From: an uncultured Bdellovibrionales bacterium | Lineage (GTDB): Bacteria; Bdellovibrionota; Bdellovibrionia; Bdellovibrionales; UBA1609 | Assembly: GCA_937980625.1 (NCBI GenBank) | Contig: CALJPJ010000177.1 | Coordinates: 1-24,998, forward strand | Direction of reading: 5' to 3' | Length of the DNA stretch: 24,998 bases | Shown here: in pieces, positions 8,013 through 15,808 of the stretch | Layout of the letters: each line of letters begins with the position of its first letter | Numbering within the stretch: position 1 is the stretch's first letter | Translations under genes and position numbers: made by a program | Notes under the pieces: model-generated | What the model was told of the DNA's origin: nothing | Databases searched by the model: none | What the model saw: only the letters and a program-made list of their open reading frames with translations

Positions 8013-8879
8013 ATGCCTTTTATTTCGCATAAACTTGGGAAGACCTACTATAAAGTTTCTAATAAAAATAAAAAAAATACTCCTCTAGTATTTTTACATG
8101 GGGGCCCTGGTAGCGGGATGCAAGGCAATCTTCCGCTTTTAAAACTCATTAAAAATAGGCCGGTGTATTTATATGATCAATTGGGTTGTGGAAAAAGCTC
8201 AATCACAAATAAAAACAAATGGAATATTGATACATTCGTAACTGAACTAGATATTTTAATTAAAAAATGGGGTTTAGATAACTTTCACTTAGGAGGAGGG
8301 TCATGGGGAACAACATTAGCATTGGAGTATTATTTATATAATAAAAATAAAAATATTAAATCACTTATATTTAGATCTCCTATGTTTTCAGCAAAAGACT
8401 GGAGTGATGATGCGAAATATTTAATTTCTAAAATGGATAGTAAGAACAAAAAAATAATTAAATATTGTCATGAAATCGGAGCTACTGACTCAAAAGTTTA
8501 CAAGGAAGCAATGTTTTCTTATTATTTAAAACATGTACTAAGAGATAAAATTAAATTGAATCAATCATTTAATAGCAGCAAAAAAACAAATTTAAATGGA
8601 AAAAAAATATACCAATTTATGTGGGGTCCATCAGAGTTTTGCGCTGTTGGTACATTAAAGAAGTACAATAAAGTAAATAAATTAAATAAAATTAAAGTTC
8701 CGACTTTATTTTTTTGTGGCAGGTATGACGAGGCAAGACCAGAAACTACTAAAAAGTATAGCCAAATGGTTAAAAAATCTAAATTTAAGGTTTTAGCTGG
8801 ATGCTCTCATGTGAGTATGCAAGAAAACCCAAAGCTTGTAGTCAAAACGATGAATAATTTTTTAAACAAAATTAACTAG
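8013..8879 (+). CDS. Proline iminopeptidase-like alpha/beta hydrolase
   Basis: A 288-residue cytoplasmic hydrolase of the S33 proline iminopeptidase group. The diagnostic HGGPG oxyanion motif is at residues 29-33 and the nucleophile elbow GGSWG at 95-99 (Ser97). The acid Asp239 lies in GRYDEARPE and the base His266 in GCSHVSMQENP. The family releases N-terminal proline or other residues from short peptides; relatives include amino-acid amidases and tricorn-interacting factor F1, so the substrate is open. GGAGAG precedes the ATG. The codon use is extremely AT-rich and lysine-heavy, a little more than in neighbouring genes. Confidence 0.87.
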   Translation: MPFISHKLGKTYYKVSNKNKKNTPLVFLHGGPGSGMQGNLPLLKLIKNRPVYLYDQLGCGKSSITNKNKWNIDTFVTELDILIKKWGLDNFHLGGGSWGTTLALEYYLYNKNKNIKSLIFRSPMFSAKDWSDDAKYLISKMDSKNKKIIKYCHEIGATDSKVYKEAMFSYYLKHVLRDKIKLNQSFNSSKKTNLNGKKIYQFMWGPSEFCAVGTLKKYNKVNKLNKIKVPTLFFCGRYDEARPETTKKYSQMVKKSKFKVLAGCSHVSMQENPKLVVKTMNNFLNKIN

Positions 8880-8945
8880 ATGATCTATCAATTATTTCAA
8901 AGCTATTTTATTTAATATGGTATAGTTTCATAGCCTATTTATCTA

Positions 8946-9218
8946 TTAGTGAAAATATTTAAAGTAACCTATGAGTAGTCCTGTGATTAGAACCATTATA
9001 AAAATCCATTTAGCAAAAAACTTGATAAATACGCCGTAATTAAATGATGAGTCTTTTAAATCCATAATGTCTTTATACCTTGATTTGTAAGGATTAACAA
9101 TTGTACTTATATGTGATGGAGTGGTTTGTCGAATGCGACATAAGTAGATAATATCTTTGAACTTTATTGTTTGAGGACAACGCTCGAAGCTAATGGGGGA
9201 TATACTAAGTTCAAAGAG
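8946..9218 (-). CDS. Small single-helix membrane protein frame with unresolved start
   Basis: A minus-strand frame of 90 codons is open from 9218 to the TAA at 8946-8948. Translation reads as protein, with segments such as FERCPQTIKFKDIIYLCRIR and a hydrophobic helix WIFIMVLITGLLIGYF near the end. The only in-frame ATG (9065) would give 39 residues: a short polar N-terminus and the helix. Upstream, an ATG at 9220-9222 lies one frame off and meets TGA after three codons, so a one-base indel near 9219 would restore a 91-92 residue gene starting about 10 bases after the YecM-DUF4269 stop. It may be a third member of that operon that was damaged, or a gene with a rare start codon. No family was recognised. 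Confidence 0.45.
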   Translation of the reverse strand, partial: LFELSISPISFERCPQTIKFKDIIYLCRIRQTTPSHISTIVNPYKSRYKDIMDLKDSSFNYGVFIKFFAKWIFIMVLITGLLIGYFKYFH

Positions 9219-9232
9219 TCATACAAAATAGG

Positions 9233-10243
9233 TTAGTCTTTGGTAATTGCACTTAATAAAGATAGTTCGGATGAATTATATAAATCGAGTAAATTTTCAT
9301 AAGGGTCACCTTTGATGTTCATTGCACTTGCAAATGCCGGCTCCGTCTTGAACCCCTTTTTTCTTAAGGTTTTAATTTGTTGTTTAAATTTTGTGCAACC
9401 AATTTTTAAAAGTCTTTCTTGCAAATTAAAATGCTTAAAGGCTCTTTGTTCTAAAGTCGGCGTTGTAGATCCATAGAGTTCAAACAAAGTATTATTAAAC
9501 TGAAAATTAGCTAAAATATAATTAGGTGTTTTATCAGGCTTAAAATCAATACTGAACTTATCTAAATGAGAGTAGTTTTTCACTAATATCTCTTTTAACT
9601 GTGATAAGTCAGTGTGAGAAAATATAATATCTACATCGGAGCTTGGTGTGTGAATATCTAAGGGGAGAGTCCCAACAATTAAAGGGTTGAAAGGAGATAG
9701 TGTATTTAAAACACCCAGCTTCTGAATAGAGCTAAACACAAGTTCGTTGATTTCAATATTTACTACCGACTCTAGTGAAGTATGGTGAAATTTAACCGCG
9801 AAGTTTTTAAACTTAACAGCTAGTTCTTGGTTAAAACTCTTTTCAAGTCCACTTTTATTTATAGAGTACATGTGATACTTATTTATGAGGTGGTTAAAAC
9901 TAATATCACAAACCACTTCAAGGTGTTCAAACCCTTCTTTATACTTATTATTTTTTTTGGGAGCTGGTAGCTCTATAATATTAACACTAAACTGGTTTGT
10001 ATTAAGTGGTGTGAGTAATTTAAATGTAGATATTTTACGGTTATTAACAATACTTTCAGTTAATAACCTAGAAAATTTAGAAAACTCATTTTTTAACTCT
10101 AAATACCTCTGATCACTTTCAACTCGATAACAGATATGATCTATGTTCCAATGAGCTTCAAGTTGTAACTCATTTGACACAATTGATTCATTTATTTCAT
10201 ATAAAAATTTATTGGCTTTATTAGCAAAGACTTCAAAGTTCAT
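9233..10243 (-). CDS. YecM-like / DUF4269 two-domain fusion protein
   Basis: A 336-residue protein with two recognisable parts. Residues about 5-165 match the YecM family, a VOC-type fold: DHICYR at 35-40, LLTESIVNNRKI, ELPAPK at 91-96 and GFEHLEV at 104-110, including the His and Glu positions that line the metal site in VOC proteins. Residues about 166-325 match DUF4269, a nucleotidyltransferase-like domain, with GTLPLDIHTPSSDVDII at 191-207 supplying the acidic DxD-type pair. Each domain normally occurs alone. The function of both is unknown. The ATG overlaps the stop codon of the upstream DUF899-like gene in a TAATG junction, so the two are translationally coupled. Confidence 0.8.
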   Translation of the reverse strand: MNFEVFANKANKFLYEINESIVSNELQLEAHWNIDHICYRVESDQRYLELKNEFSKFSRLLTESIVNNRKISTFKLLTPLNTNQFSVNIIELPAPKKNNKYKEGFEHLEVVCDISFNHLINKYHMYSINKSGLEKSFNQELAVKFKNFAVKFHHTSLESVVNIEINELVFSSIQKLGVLNTLSPFNPLIVGTLPLDIHTPSSDVDIIFSHTDLSQLKEILVKNYSHLDKFSIDFKPDKTPNYILANFQFNNTLFELYGSTTPTLEQRAFKHFNLQERLLKIGCTKFKQQIKTLRKKGFKTEPAFASAMNIKGDPYENLLDLYNSSELSLLSAITKD

Positions 10244-10830
10244 TAATTATAACTTATTTTTGGTTGCCACTCAGTTTTAGTAGGCAGTAAATCGAACATA
10301 TGCCATAGACTACAGTATAAATCACCAGGTCCAAAACCTGATGATGTTTTACGAAAGATTTTATTGTCCTGTTTAATAAAAGTGCTCATAGCAGGAGACA
10401 TCATTGTTTCTTTTTGGTTATTTTTATAAAATACTCCTAATGACTCTTGAAAGTCTGTACCGATAGTTGAAAAATATGGAAAGCGCCAACCTCTTTTGTC
10501 GGCAAAAGCACTAAGCTTTTTAAATTCAGTGGGTGAAGTTAAAGCAAAAGCAGCTCTACTTTGTAAATGCTCACTTATGCCATTAAACCCGTCAGCCCAA
10601 AGAGTACAATAGTTGCAACTAATGCCCATGTTATGAATAACAATAAGCTCATTATTATTGCTAAATAAATCGGATAAATATTTATTTCCTTCTATGCCTT
10701 CGAACTCAAAGTTATTTACTTCTTCTAATTCTTTTTTTGAGTGCAGGTTAACTAGCTCTGATTGAATATTTTTTAGTTGCTTTTCGAGTTTACAAATTTG
10801 ATCTTCAATATTTTGATTGTGTTGTGTCAT
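10243..10830 (-). CDS. DUF899-like thioredoxin-fold protein
   Basis: A 195-residue protein. Residues 5-40 form a likely coiled coil. The remainder matches the DUF899 thioredoxin-like group: ELIVIHNMGISCNYCTLWADG at about 61-81 with a CxxC-like Cys72/Cys75 pair, then a region containing FPYFSTIGTDF and a C-terminal FGPGDLYCSLWHMFDLLP. Proteins of this family have a peroxiredoxin-like or thioredoxin-like fold with no proven reaction. AAGGA lies seven bases before the ATG. It is the first gene of the two-gene unit with the YecM-DUF4269 fusion. Confidence 0.8.
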   Translation of the reverse strand: MTQHNQNIEDQICKLEKQLKNIQSELVNLHSKKELEEVNNFEFEGIEGNKYLSDLFSNNNELIVIHNMGISCNYCTLWADGFNGISEHLQSRAAFALTSPTEFKKLSAFADKRGWRFPYFSTIGTDFQESLGVFYKNNQKETMMSPAMSTFIKQDNKIFRKTSSGFGPGDLYCSLWHMFDLLPTKTEWQPKISYN

Positions 10831-10991
10831 GGCCTATCCTTGTTTTATAAAGAGATTGCTCATCCAATTTATATATATAAGCTCGAGATAGGTCAAAGAA
10901 TATGAAACAAAAAGTCATTTTGTATAGCTACAGAAATCAATTCTGCTAATTAATTTATCGAAGCCCAAACTCAAGAAAACTTATTATTTTT

Positions 10992-11858
10992 TTAGCCTCT
11001 TTTTCGGCCACAGTGATGACAAAAATTTGAAGATGGAATTGGACGTTTTTTGCAGCCAGGGCATAATATTTGAGTGTTAAATTCTTTTTTTTCAGCAGCA
11101 ACAATTTCATTAGTAACAATACCGGTGGGTACAGCTATAATCGCATAACCCATTAACATCATAATGGAGGCAATAAATTTGCCCATACTACTGATTGGAA
11201 CGATGTCTCCATAACCAACTGTGGTCATGGTTACAATAGTCCAGTACATACTTCGAGGTATACTTGAAAAGCCAATCTGTAAGTCGCCTTCAACAATATA
11301 CATTGCAGTTCCCATGATAAGTACTAGTGATAGCACAACACCTAAGAATACAAATATTTTATATTTACTAGCTGTAAGAGCGCTACCCAGAACTCGAGCA
11401 GCTTTTGCAAAGCGCACTAGTTTTAAAATTCTAAAAATTCTTAATAGTCGCAGTGCACGAATGACCATTAAGTAATGTGTGCCAGGAACAATTAAGCTTA
11501 GATAAGTTGGAAGAATAGAAAGTAAATCAACAACACCAAAAAAACTTTTTACATAGCGTAAAGGTTTTTTAGATACTATAATTCGTAAAATATATTCAAT
11601 TGTAAAAAAGATAGTTAAAATCCATTCGGCATAAAATAGTGTATTACCAAAATATTGATTAATTGATTTTTCACTTTCTAAAATAACTTGGACAACACTA
11701 ATTACAATTGCCCACAAAAGAACCATATCAAAAAGCTTTCCCAAATATGTATCAGCTTCGAAAATAATTATATAAAGAGTGCGGCGTAAGCCACCTTCTG
11801 GCCGGCCATCGAGATCGATCGTGGAAAGATCATCATCTTGAGGAGTATCTTCTTTCAT
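10992..11858 (-). CDS. Voltage-gated-type cation channel with C-terminal zinc ribbon
   Basis: A 288-residue six-helix channel of the Kv type. The S4 sensor (residues about 131-150) has basic residues at every third position: Arg134, 137, 140, 143, Lys146, Arg149. The pore carries the potassium selectivity filter TTVGYGD at 212-218, followed by the S6 helix. After a short linker the tail has two CxxC pairs (Cys266/269 and Cys280/283) that look like a zinc ribbon. The filter predicts K+ selectivity and the sensor predicts voltage gating, acting in the inner membrane. The zinc ribbon is a common but not universal tail in bacterial ion-transport family proteins. It is transcribed alone. Confidence 0.9.
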   Translation of the reverse strand: MKEDTPQDDDLSTIDLDGRPEGGLRRTLYIIIFEADTYLGKLFDMVLLWAIVISVVQVILESEKSINQYFGNTLFYAEWILTIFFTIEYILRIIVSKKPLRYVKSFFGVVDLLSILPTYLSLIVPGTHYLMVIRALRLLRIFRILKLVRFAKAARVLGSALTASKYKIFVFLGVVLSLVLIMGTAMYIVEGDLQIGFSSIPRSMYWTIVTMTTVGYGDIVPISSMGKFIASIMMLMGYAIIAVPTGIVTNEIVAAEKKEFNTQILCPGCKKRPIPSSNFCHHCGRKRG

Positions 11859-12159
11859 ATATTTTATTATCTGTCTATATAGTTATAAGTTCAATAGAGA
11901 AATTGATAACTTATAGACTAATGAACAGGCTAGTCTTGGTCATTATTAGCCTAGTGTTTTGGGTTTAACACCGGGCATGCCATTTATGAACAAGCTATTA
12001 GGCTTGTGCTTTGAAAAAATAAAACCTTTTATAAAAAAAAATATGATTTTAAACATAAATGATTTAGGAAATGTATCATGAGGTTTGTTTTGAGTATAGT
12101 TTGTTGTTAACATGGTTACTCTGAACTAAAAAAATGTAATTAAGAAAAATAAAACATTT
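11859..12159. other. Intergenic region with a cluster of short hairpins
   Basis: This 301-bp gap lies between divergent genes (channel and membrane protein). It holds four consecutive inverted repeats: TATAAGTT/AACTTATA (11884-11915), AGGCTA/TAGCCT (11927-11952), GTGTT/AACAC (11954-11971) and ACAAGC/GCTTGT (11990-12007). No coding frame was found. Promoters for both flanking genes must lie here, but I could not place them with confidence. Confidence 0.4.
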
Positions 12160-12613
12160 ATGATAAATTATTATAAAAATAATAAATTAATTTTAAACCT
12201 GGGGTGCTTTGCTTATATTTTTTTAATTTTAACATACTCAGTTTTTATTTCGCGCTCGGCAATTTCTGATTTTTGGCCTGCATTTCTTAAGCTGGCTCCG
12301 AATCTTTTTTTGATTTTTTTTGCATCACTTATTTTTTGTAATCAGCTATTTTATAAAAAAGTTAACAATACTAATAAAAAAAAGTCCTTAATATTGTTTG
12401 GCATGACTGGTGGTATTCTAACAGCCTTAACAACTGTTGGTGTATCTGTTGTTATAGTTTTATTTTTTAATGTTATAAAATATAACTTTAAGATATTTGA
12501 TTTTGATACATGCTTTTTTAGTTTATACTTTGATGTTTAGTTTGGTTCCAATGTTTTTTTGTGCTATTTTTGGAGTAATATACGGATATTTAGTTTATCG
12601 TAGGCGGCTTTAG
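12160..12613 (+). pseudogene. Four-helix membrane protein gene with a +1 frameshift
   Basis: The first frame runs 12160-12540 (126 residues, three hydrophobic helices) and ends in a polar, non-membrane-like tail. From about 12479 another frame, ending at TAG 12611-12613, encodes a further hydrophobic segment closing with an arginine-rich end (YLVYRRRL). Removing one A from the AAAA run at 12477-12480 joins the two into a 150-residue protein with four helices. So the gene is frameshifted relative to an intact ancestor, or the base call is wrong. It is followed after 13 bases by the RDD gene, so both likely formed an operon. The family was not recognised. Confidence 0.6.
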
Positions 12614-12626
12614 TCATAGGGGAGTT

Positions 12627-13046
12627 ATGGAGATAAAAAATAATTATGCAGGATTTGGAGTTAGGTTTTTAGCGACGATATTAGATACGATTTGGATGTA
12701 TGGTATTATTTATGCGGTGTTATGGGGTATATTTAAAATAAATCCTTTGGTCCCAGGTTCTAATTATACAAGTACGCAATTATTCTTTGAATATATTATT
12801 CCTTTTATTATAGTTATGGGATGTTGGATTTATTCAGCGGCAACTCCAGGCAAATATATGTTGAAGCTTACTATTGTGGACTCAGAAACGGGAGCTAAAG
12901 TGCCAGCTTCAAGACTAGTCATTCGTTACATTGGCTATTTTATTGCTTTTATTCCACTTGGTTTAGGTTTTTTAAGTATAATTTGGGATAAAAAACGCCA
13001 GGGCTGGCATGACAAAATGGCTAAAACTGTTGTTATTAAAAATTAA
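12627..13046 (+). CDS. RDD family membrane protein
   Basis: A 139-residue protein of the RDD family. The N-terminal helix has the defining R..A...D pattern (GVRFLATILDTIW at residues 11-23). The later G-K loop (ATPGKYMLKLTIVD) and the C-terminal basic WDKKRQGWHDKMAKTVVI are also standard, and three membrane helices are visible. The function of RDD proteins is mostly unknown; some members act in ion exchange. The ribosome binding site GGGGAG lies a few bases before the ATG. The gene follows the frameshifted membrane gene and is closed by a long hairpin. Confidence 0.88.
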   Translation: MEIKNNYAGFGVRFLATILDTIWMYGIIYAVLWGIFKINPLVPGSNYTSTQLFFEYIIPFIIVMGCWIYSAATPGKYMLKLTIVDSETGAKVPASRLVIRYIGYFIAFIPLGLGFLSIIWDKKRQGWHDKMAKTVVIKN

Positions 13047-13058
13047 TTAGTGAAGATT

Positions 13059-13096
13059 AAGTATAACAGCTTTAATTAAATGAAGCTGTTATACTT
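13059..13096. terminator. Bidirectional hairpin between convergent genes
   Basis: AAGTATAACAGCTT (13059-13072) and AAGCTGTTATACTT (13083-13096) form a perfect 14-bp stem with a 10-base loop. It sits between the stop of the RDD gene and the end of the minus-strand secreted-protein gene. No long T-tract follows on either side, but the position between convergent genes supports a terminator for both. Confidence 0.7.
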
Positions 13097-13111
13097 GAGA
13101 AAATATTAAAC

Positions 13112-13459
13112 TTATTTTTTTGTATCTGGAATATCCTCATCACCTAAGTCATCATTTTGTGGTCTTGATGTAAGGCAACCAAAGCCAACGCGACAAGCTG
13201 TTGAGTCATTAGATTCCCAATATGTTTGGAATGAAAATGCGTAATTATCGTCAGGTCTCTCAGTTGCACAAGCATCATTAGAGTTTGCATATATATTTCT
13301 AGAGTCTAGGCCTTTCATGTATACAACATTATGTACTTCAACAATTTCTTGCAACTCAGAACAGCTGAAGTCTGTTGCAGTGACAACAACATCTGATTTA
13401 TCTGCAAATGCAGTATTAGCAAAAAGACTGGCTAAAATAATAGTGAATAATAATTTCAT
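13112..13459 (-). CDS. Small secreted protein, unknown function
   Basis: A 115-residue protein with a standard signal peptide (MKLLFTIILASLFANTAFA, cleavage expected after Ala19). The mature part of about 96 residues has four cysteines (in DFSCSE, NDACAT, STACRV and FGCLTS), suggesting two disulfides, and an acidic C-terminal tail ending in PDTKK. No family was recognised. AAGGAG lies just upstream of the ATG. The gene is monocistronic and shares its terminator hairpin with the RDD gene. The product is probably periplasmic or released. Confidence 0.75.
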   Translation of the reverse strand: MKLLFTIILASLFANTAFADKSDVVVTATDFSCSELQEIVEVHNVVYMKGLDSRNIYANSNDACATERPDDNYAFSFQTYWESNDSTACRVGFGCLTSRPQNDDLGDEDIPDTKK

Positions 13460-13675
13460 AAATTCTCCTTAGTTTTATGTTTGTTTACACGAAGAATAGT
13501 ATGGACTGTTTTTTGGCTTAGCAAGTTGCTGGCAGTCAGAGCTTAAAATTTAAATAAATTTAATAGACTTTAGTTCTCCGGCAACACAATTAATGTAGGC
13601 AAGATAATATTGCATTATTGGCATGCAAATGACTATCAATTAAGCAACTTGGTTAGCTGAAGTAATTAGTCTAAT

Positions 13676-14530
13676 TTAAAATGATAAATCTTTGTTCATA
13701 AAGTCATCGTTACTGTGCCGCTCCAAAACCTGTTGTTGCTCCTCTCCCCAGGCTCTGTTTACTAATCTTCCACGGAGTATAGCGGGACGTTTAATAAGTA
13801 AATCAGCCCATCTTTGAATATTTTGATACTTATTTACAGATAAAAACTCAGCCGCTTCATATAATTTTCCTTTTACTAAAGCTCCATACCATGGGAAAAT
13901 AGAAATATCTGCAATAGTATACTCGCTGCCTGTAATATATTTATTTTTTGCAAGTTGCTTATCGAGTACATCTAGTTGTCTTTTGGTTTCCATAGCAAAA
14001 CGATTGATTGGGTATTCAAGCTTTTCAGGAGCATAAGCATAGAAATGTCCAAAGCCACCTCCTAAGTATGGCGCACTTCCCATTTGCCAAAATAACCAGC
14101 TAAGTACTTGGGCTCTTTTATGGGTTTGGTCGGGAATGAATGAGTTAAATTTTTCTGCGAGATATAATAAAATAGCTCCTGATTCAAAAATAGTTATAGG
14201 CTTGCCATTATTTTTATCTAACAAAGCTGGTATTTTGGAATTTGGATTTATATTTACAAAGCCAGATGAGAATTGCTCACCTTCTTGTATGTTAATTAAA
14301 TGTGCATTATATTCTGCTTCATTAACTTCAAGCTGTAATAACTCTTCCAGTAAAATAGTTACTTTTACCCCGTTAGGAGTGCCCAGGGAGTATAGTTGAA
14401 GAGGATGATTTCCCTCTGGTAAGGTTTTATTGAACCTCGATCCTGCAGTTGGCCTATTTATGTTAGCAAACTTGCCGCCATTACTTTTGTCATAGTTCCA
14501 AACTTTTGGTGGTACATAAGTCTTACTCAT
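13676..14530 (-). CDS. yghU: Glutathione S-transferase family protein, YghU type
   Basis: A 284-residue glutathione transferase-like protein that matches YghU over its full length. The N-terminal extension (KFANINRPTAGSRFNKTLPEG) before the thioredoxin domain is typical of the YghU/YfcG branch. The thioredoxin-like domain includes LYSLGTPNGVKVTILLEE and the glutathione-contact region NSKIPALLD with FESGAILLYLAE. The helical C-terminal domain contains QMGSAPYLGGGFGHFYAYAPE and the ITGSEYTIADISIFPW motif. YghU proteins bind glutathione and show disulfide-bond reductase activity; the physiological substrate is not known. The gene stands alone, divergent from the phosphatase gene. Confidence 0.9.
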   Translation of the reverse strand: MSKTYVPPKVWNYDKSNGGKFANINRPTAGSRFNKTLPEGNHPLQLYSLGTPNGVKVTILLEELLQLEVNEAEYNAHLINIQEGEQFSSGFVNINPNSKIPALLDKNNGKPITIFESGAILLYLAEKFNSFIPDQTHKRAQVLSWLFWQMGSAPYLGGGFGHFYAYAPEKLEYPINRFAMETKRQLDVLDKQLAKNKYITGSEYTIADISIFPWYGALVKGKLYEAAEFLSVNKYQNIQRWADLLIKRPAILRGRLVNRAWGEEQQQVLERHSNDDFMNKDLSF

Positions 14531-14947
14531 GTCTAGCTCCTAATAAATTAACTATCATTTTTTATGACTCAGGCACTAAAGAATATTGCTGAGACATAGC
14601 TTAGATTTATAAATCGTTGATAGAGAATAATTCAAAAGAGGATTGTTAACAAATTAATTTAACTGGATTAATTAATTAGTATTAGTGGTGCATCAGTATG
14701 ATAAAAAATCATTTTCTTTTATCAAGCGAGGAGTTGCGTGACAATTATTGTCATAAGCGTGAATGAATTAGGCAGCTATATTCAATGAGCTGTTATTTCA
14801 TTAGTAAATGCGGATTAAACAATTTATTTTACAACCTTTTAATTTGATTATGGGTAACTAGAATGGCTAAAAATAACCTAATTGAGACAGACTGTAAATT
14901 GGTAATAATTTTGCATCTAAATGAATAAAATTTAATAGGACTCACGT
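14531..14947. promoter_or_regulatory. Divergent intergenic region with a dyad operator-like site
   Basis: This 417-bp gap separates yghU (minus) and the phosphatase gene (plus) and should carry both promoters. The clear feature is a perfect dyad TGACAATTATTGTCA at 14739-14753 (7-bp arms, one central base), which looks like a dimeric regulator's binding site. A 22-codon frame starting at 14698 was judged not real. Otherwise it is AT-rich with no recognisable gene. Confidence 0.45.
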
Positions 14948-15753
14948 ATGCTCAAAACTTTATTGTCAATTTCATTAATTTTTTGTTTGGCTCATTCTTC
15001 GCAACTTGTATTTGCCAGTAGTTGCTCAGATACTACCAAATTTCCTAAGCTTGCCCAGATTAACTCACGACTTATAGATCCAGATTATAAAGTTTTAGTT
15101 TTGGGTCGTCATGGCAAGGCTTCAGCTGTAAATAAGTTTACTGCGGCCGAAAGGGAGGTGGACCCTGAGAAAGTAAAGTTAGATATTGAAAGGCCATTAG
15201 CTAAAAAAGGAAAAAAAGCGGCCAAGGAATTAGCCGAAATATTTGCTGAAATGAAATTAAGAGATGTAGGTATGTGGGGTTCTTTTGCTAAAAGGGTTAA
15301 AAAGACTGCTGGATATACAATAAAATTGCTTGGGGATAAAGTAAAAATTAAAAGCTTTGAAGAAGGCTTATATTATGTTGATGTACCTAAAGAGATGGAA
15401 GCTAGGTTAACTGCAGTTGAGGCTTCGGGAATTTCTCATGCTTTTTTTGGGGGCATGGTAAAACAACTTTGGCTTTATTTAAAAAGCTAACAGGAGCAAC
15501 AGAAGCTTTTTTGCCAACTTCAGCTGTAATGATTGTTGCTGTTAAAGCAGACACTTGGGCAGATGTATTTGATGGAAAATTTGAGCATATGGAAGGCTAT
15601 GCATGGTCACCCAACAAGAGTCACAGAGTTGAGAATAGCGATGTGAAAATCACTGCTCTTGAAGGTGTGGTAGGGCTTGAAACAGTTATGGCTCCTAGAC
15701 CGACTCAGGAGAACTCAGTTCCTGACTTTCTTGAAATTACTATCAGACGATAA
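14948..15753 (+). CDS. Exported SixA-like histidine phosphatase, split by a -1 frameshift
   Basis: The first frame (14948-15490) starts with a signal peptide ending near Ala24 and carries the catalytic RHGK at residues 54-57, but after 'ISHAFF' it runs into a non-family ending. The -1 frame continues as WGHGKTTLALFKKLTG then LPTSAV and WADVF, exactly the C-terminal half of SixA/phosphohistidine phosphatases with the second catalytic His. The join falls at T TTT TTT (15442-15448) followed by five G, a canonical slippery heptamer. Reading 14948-15448 then 15448-15753 gives 268 residues. It is either programmed -1 frameshifting, a disabling mutation, or a homopolymer sequencing error. An exported SixA relative is unusual, as SixA itself is cytoplasmic. 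Confidence 0.7.
15442..15448 (+). promoter_or_regulatory. Candidate -1 ribosomal frameshift site (T TTT TTT)
   Basis: The heptamer is in the correct X XXY YYZ register relative to the upstream frame (GC T TTT TTT). The -1 frame downstream continues the conserved protein with no stop. I did not identify a clear pseudoknot or stem directly downstream, which weakens the programmed explanation. Confidence 0.35.
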
Positions 15754-15808
15754 TTAGAAAAGGGCATTTAAGTGACAAGATATATAGTTAATACGCCCCT
15801 CCAGTATT

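Noticed and set aside
9885..10112. 75-codon plus-strand frame opposite the YecM-like domain
   Set aside because: It is antisense to a well-supported conserved domain and low in protein character.
13544..13561. 18-bp identity to the MITE end (TAAAATTTAAATAAATTT)
   Set aside because: The shared bases are only A and T, and there is no inverted partner or target duplication, so chance or low complexity is enough.
14698..14766. 22-codon frame starting ATG ATA AAA in the yghU-phosphatase gap
   Set aside because: It is short, has no ribosome binding site, contains the dyad operator-like site, and its text shows no domain character.
15754..15808. GGGC...GCCC pairing between the phosphatase and lipoprotein genes as a terminator
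   Set aside because: Only four clean base pairs with a long loop and no T-tract; too weak to call.
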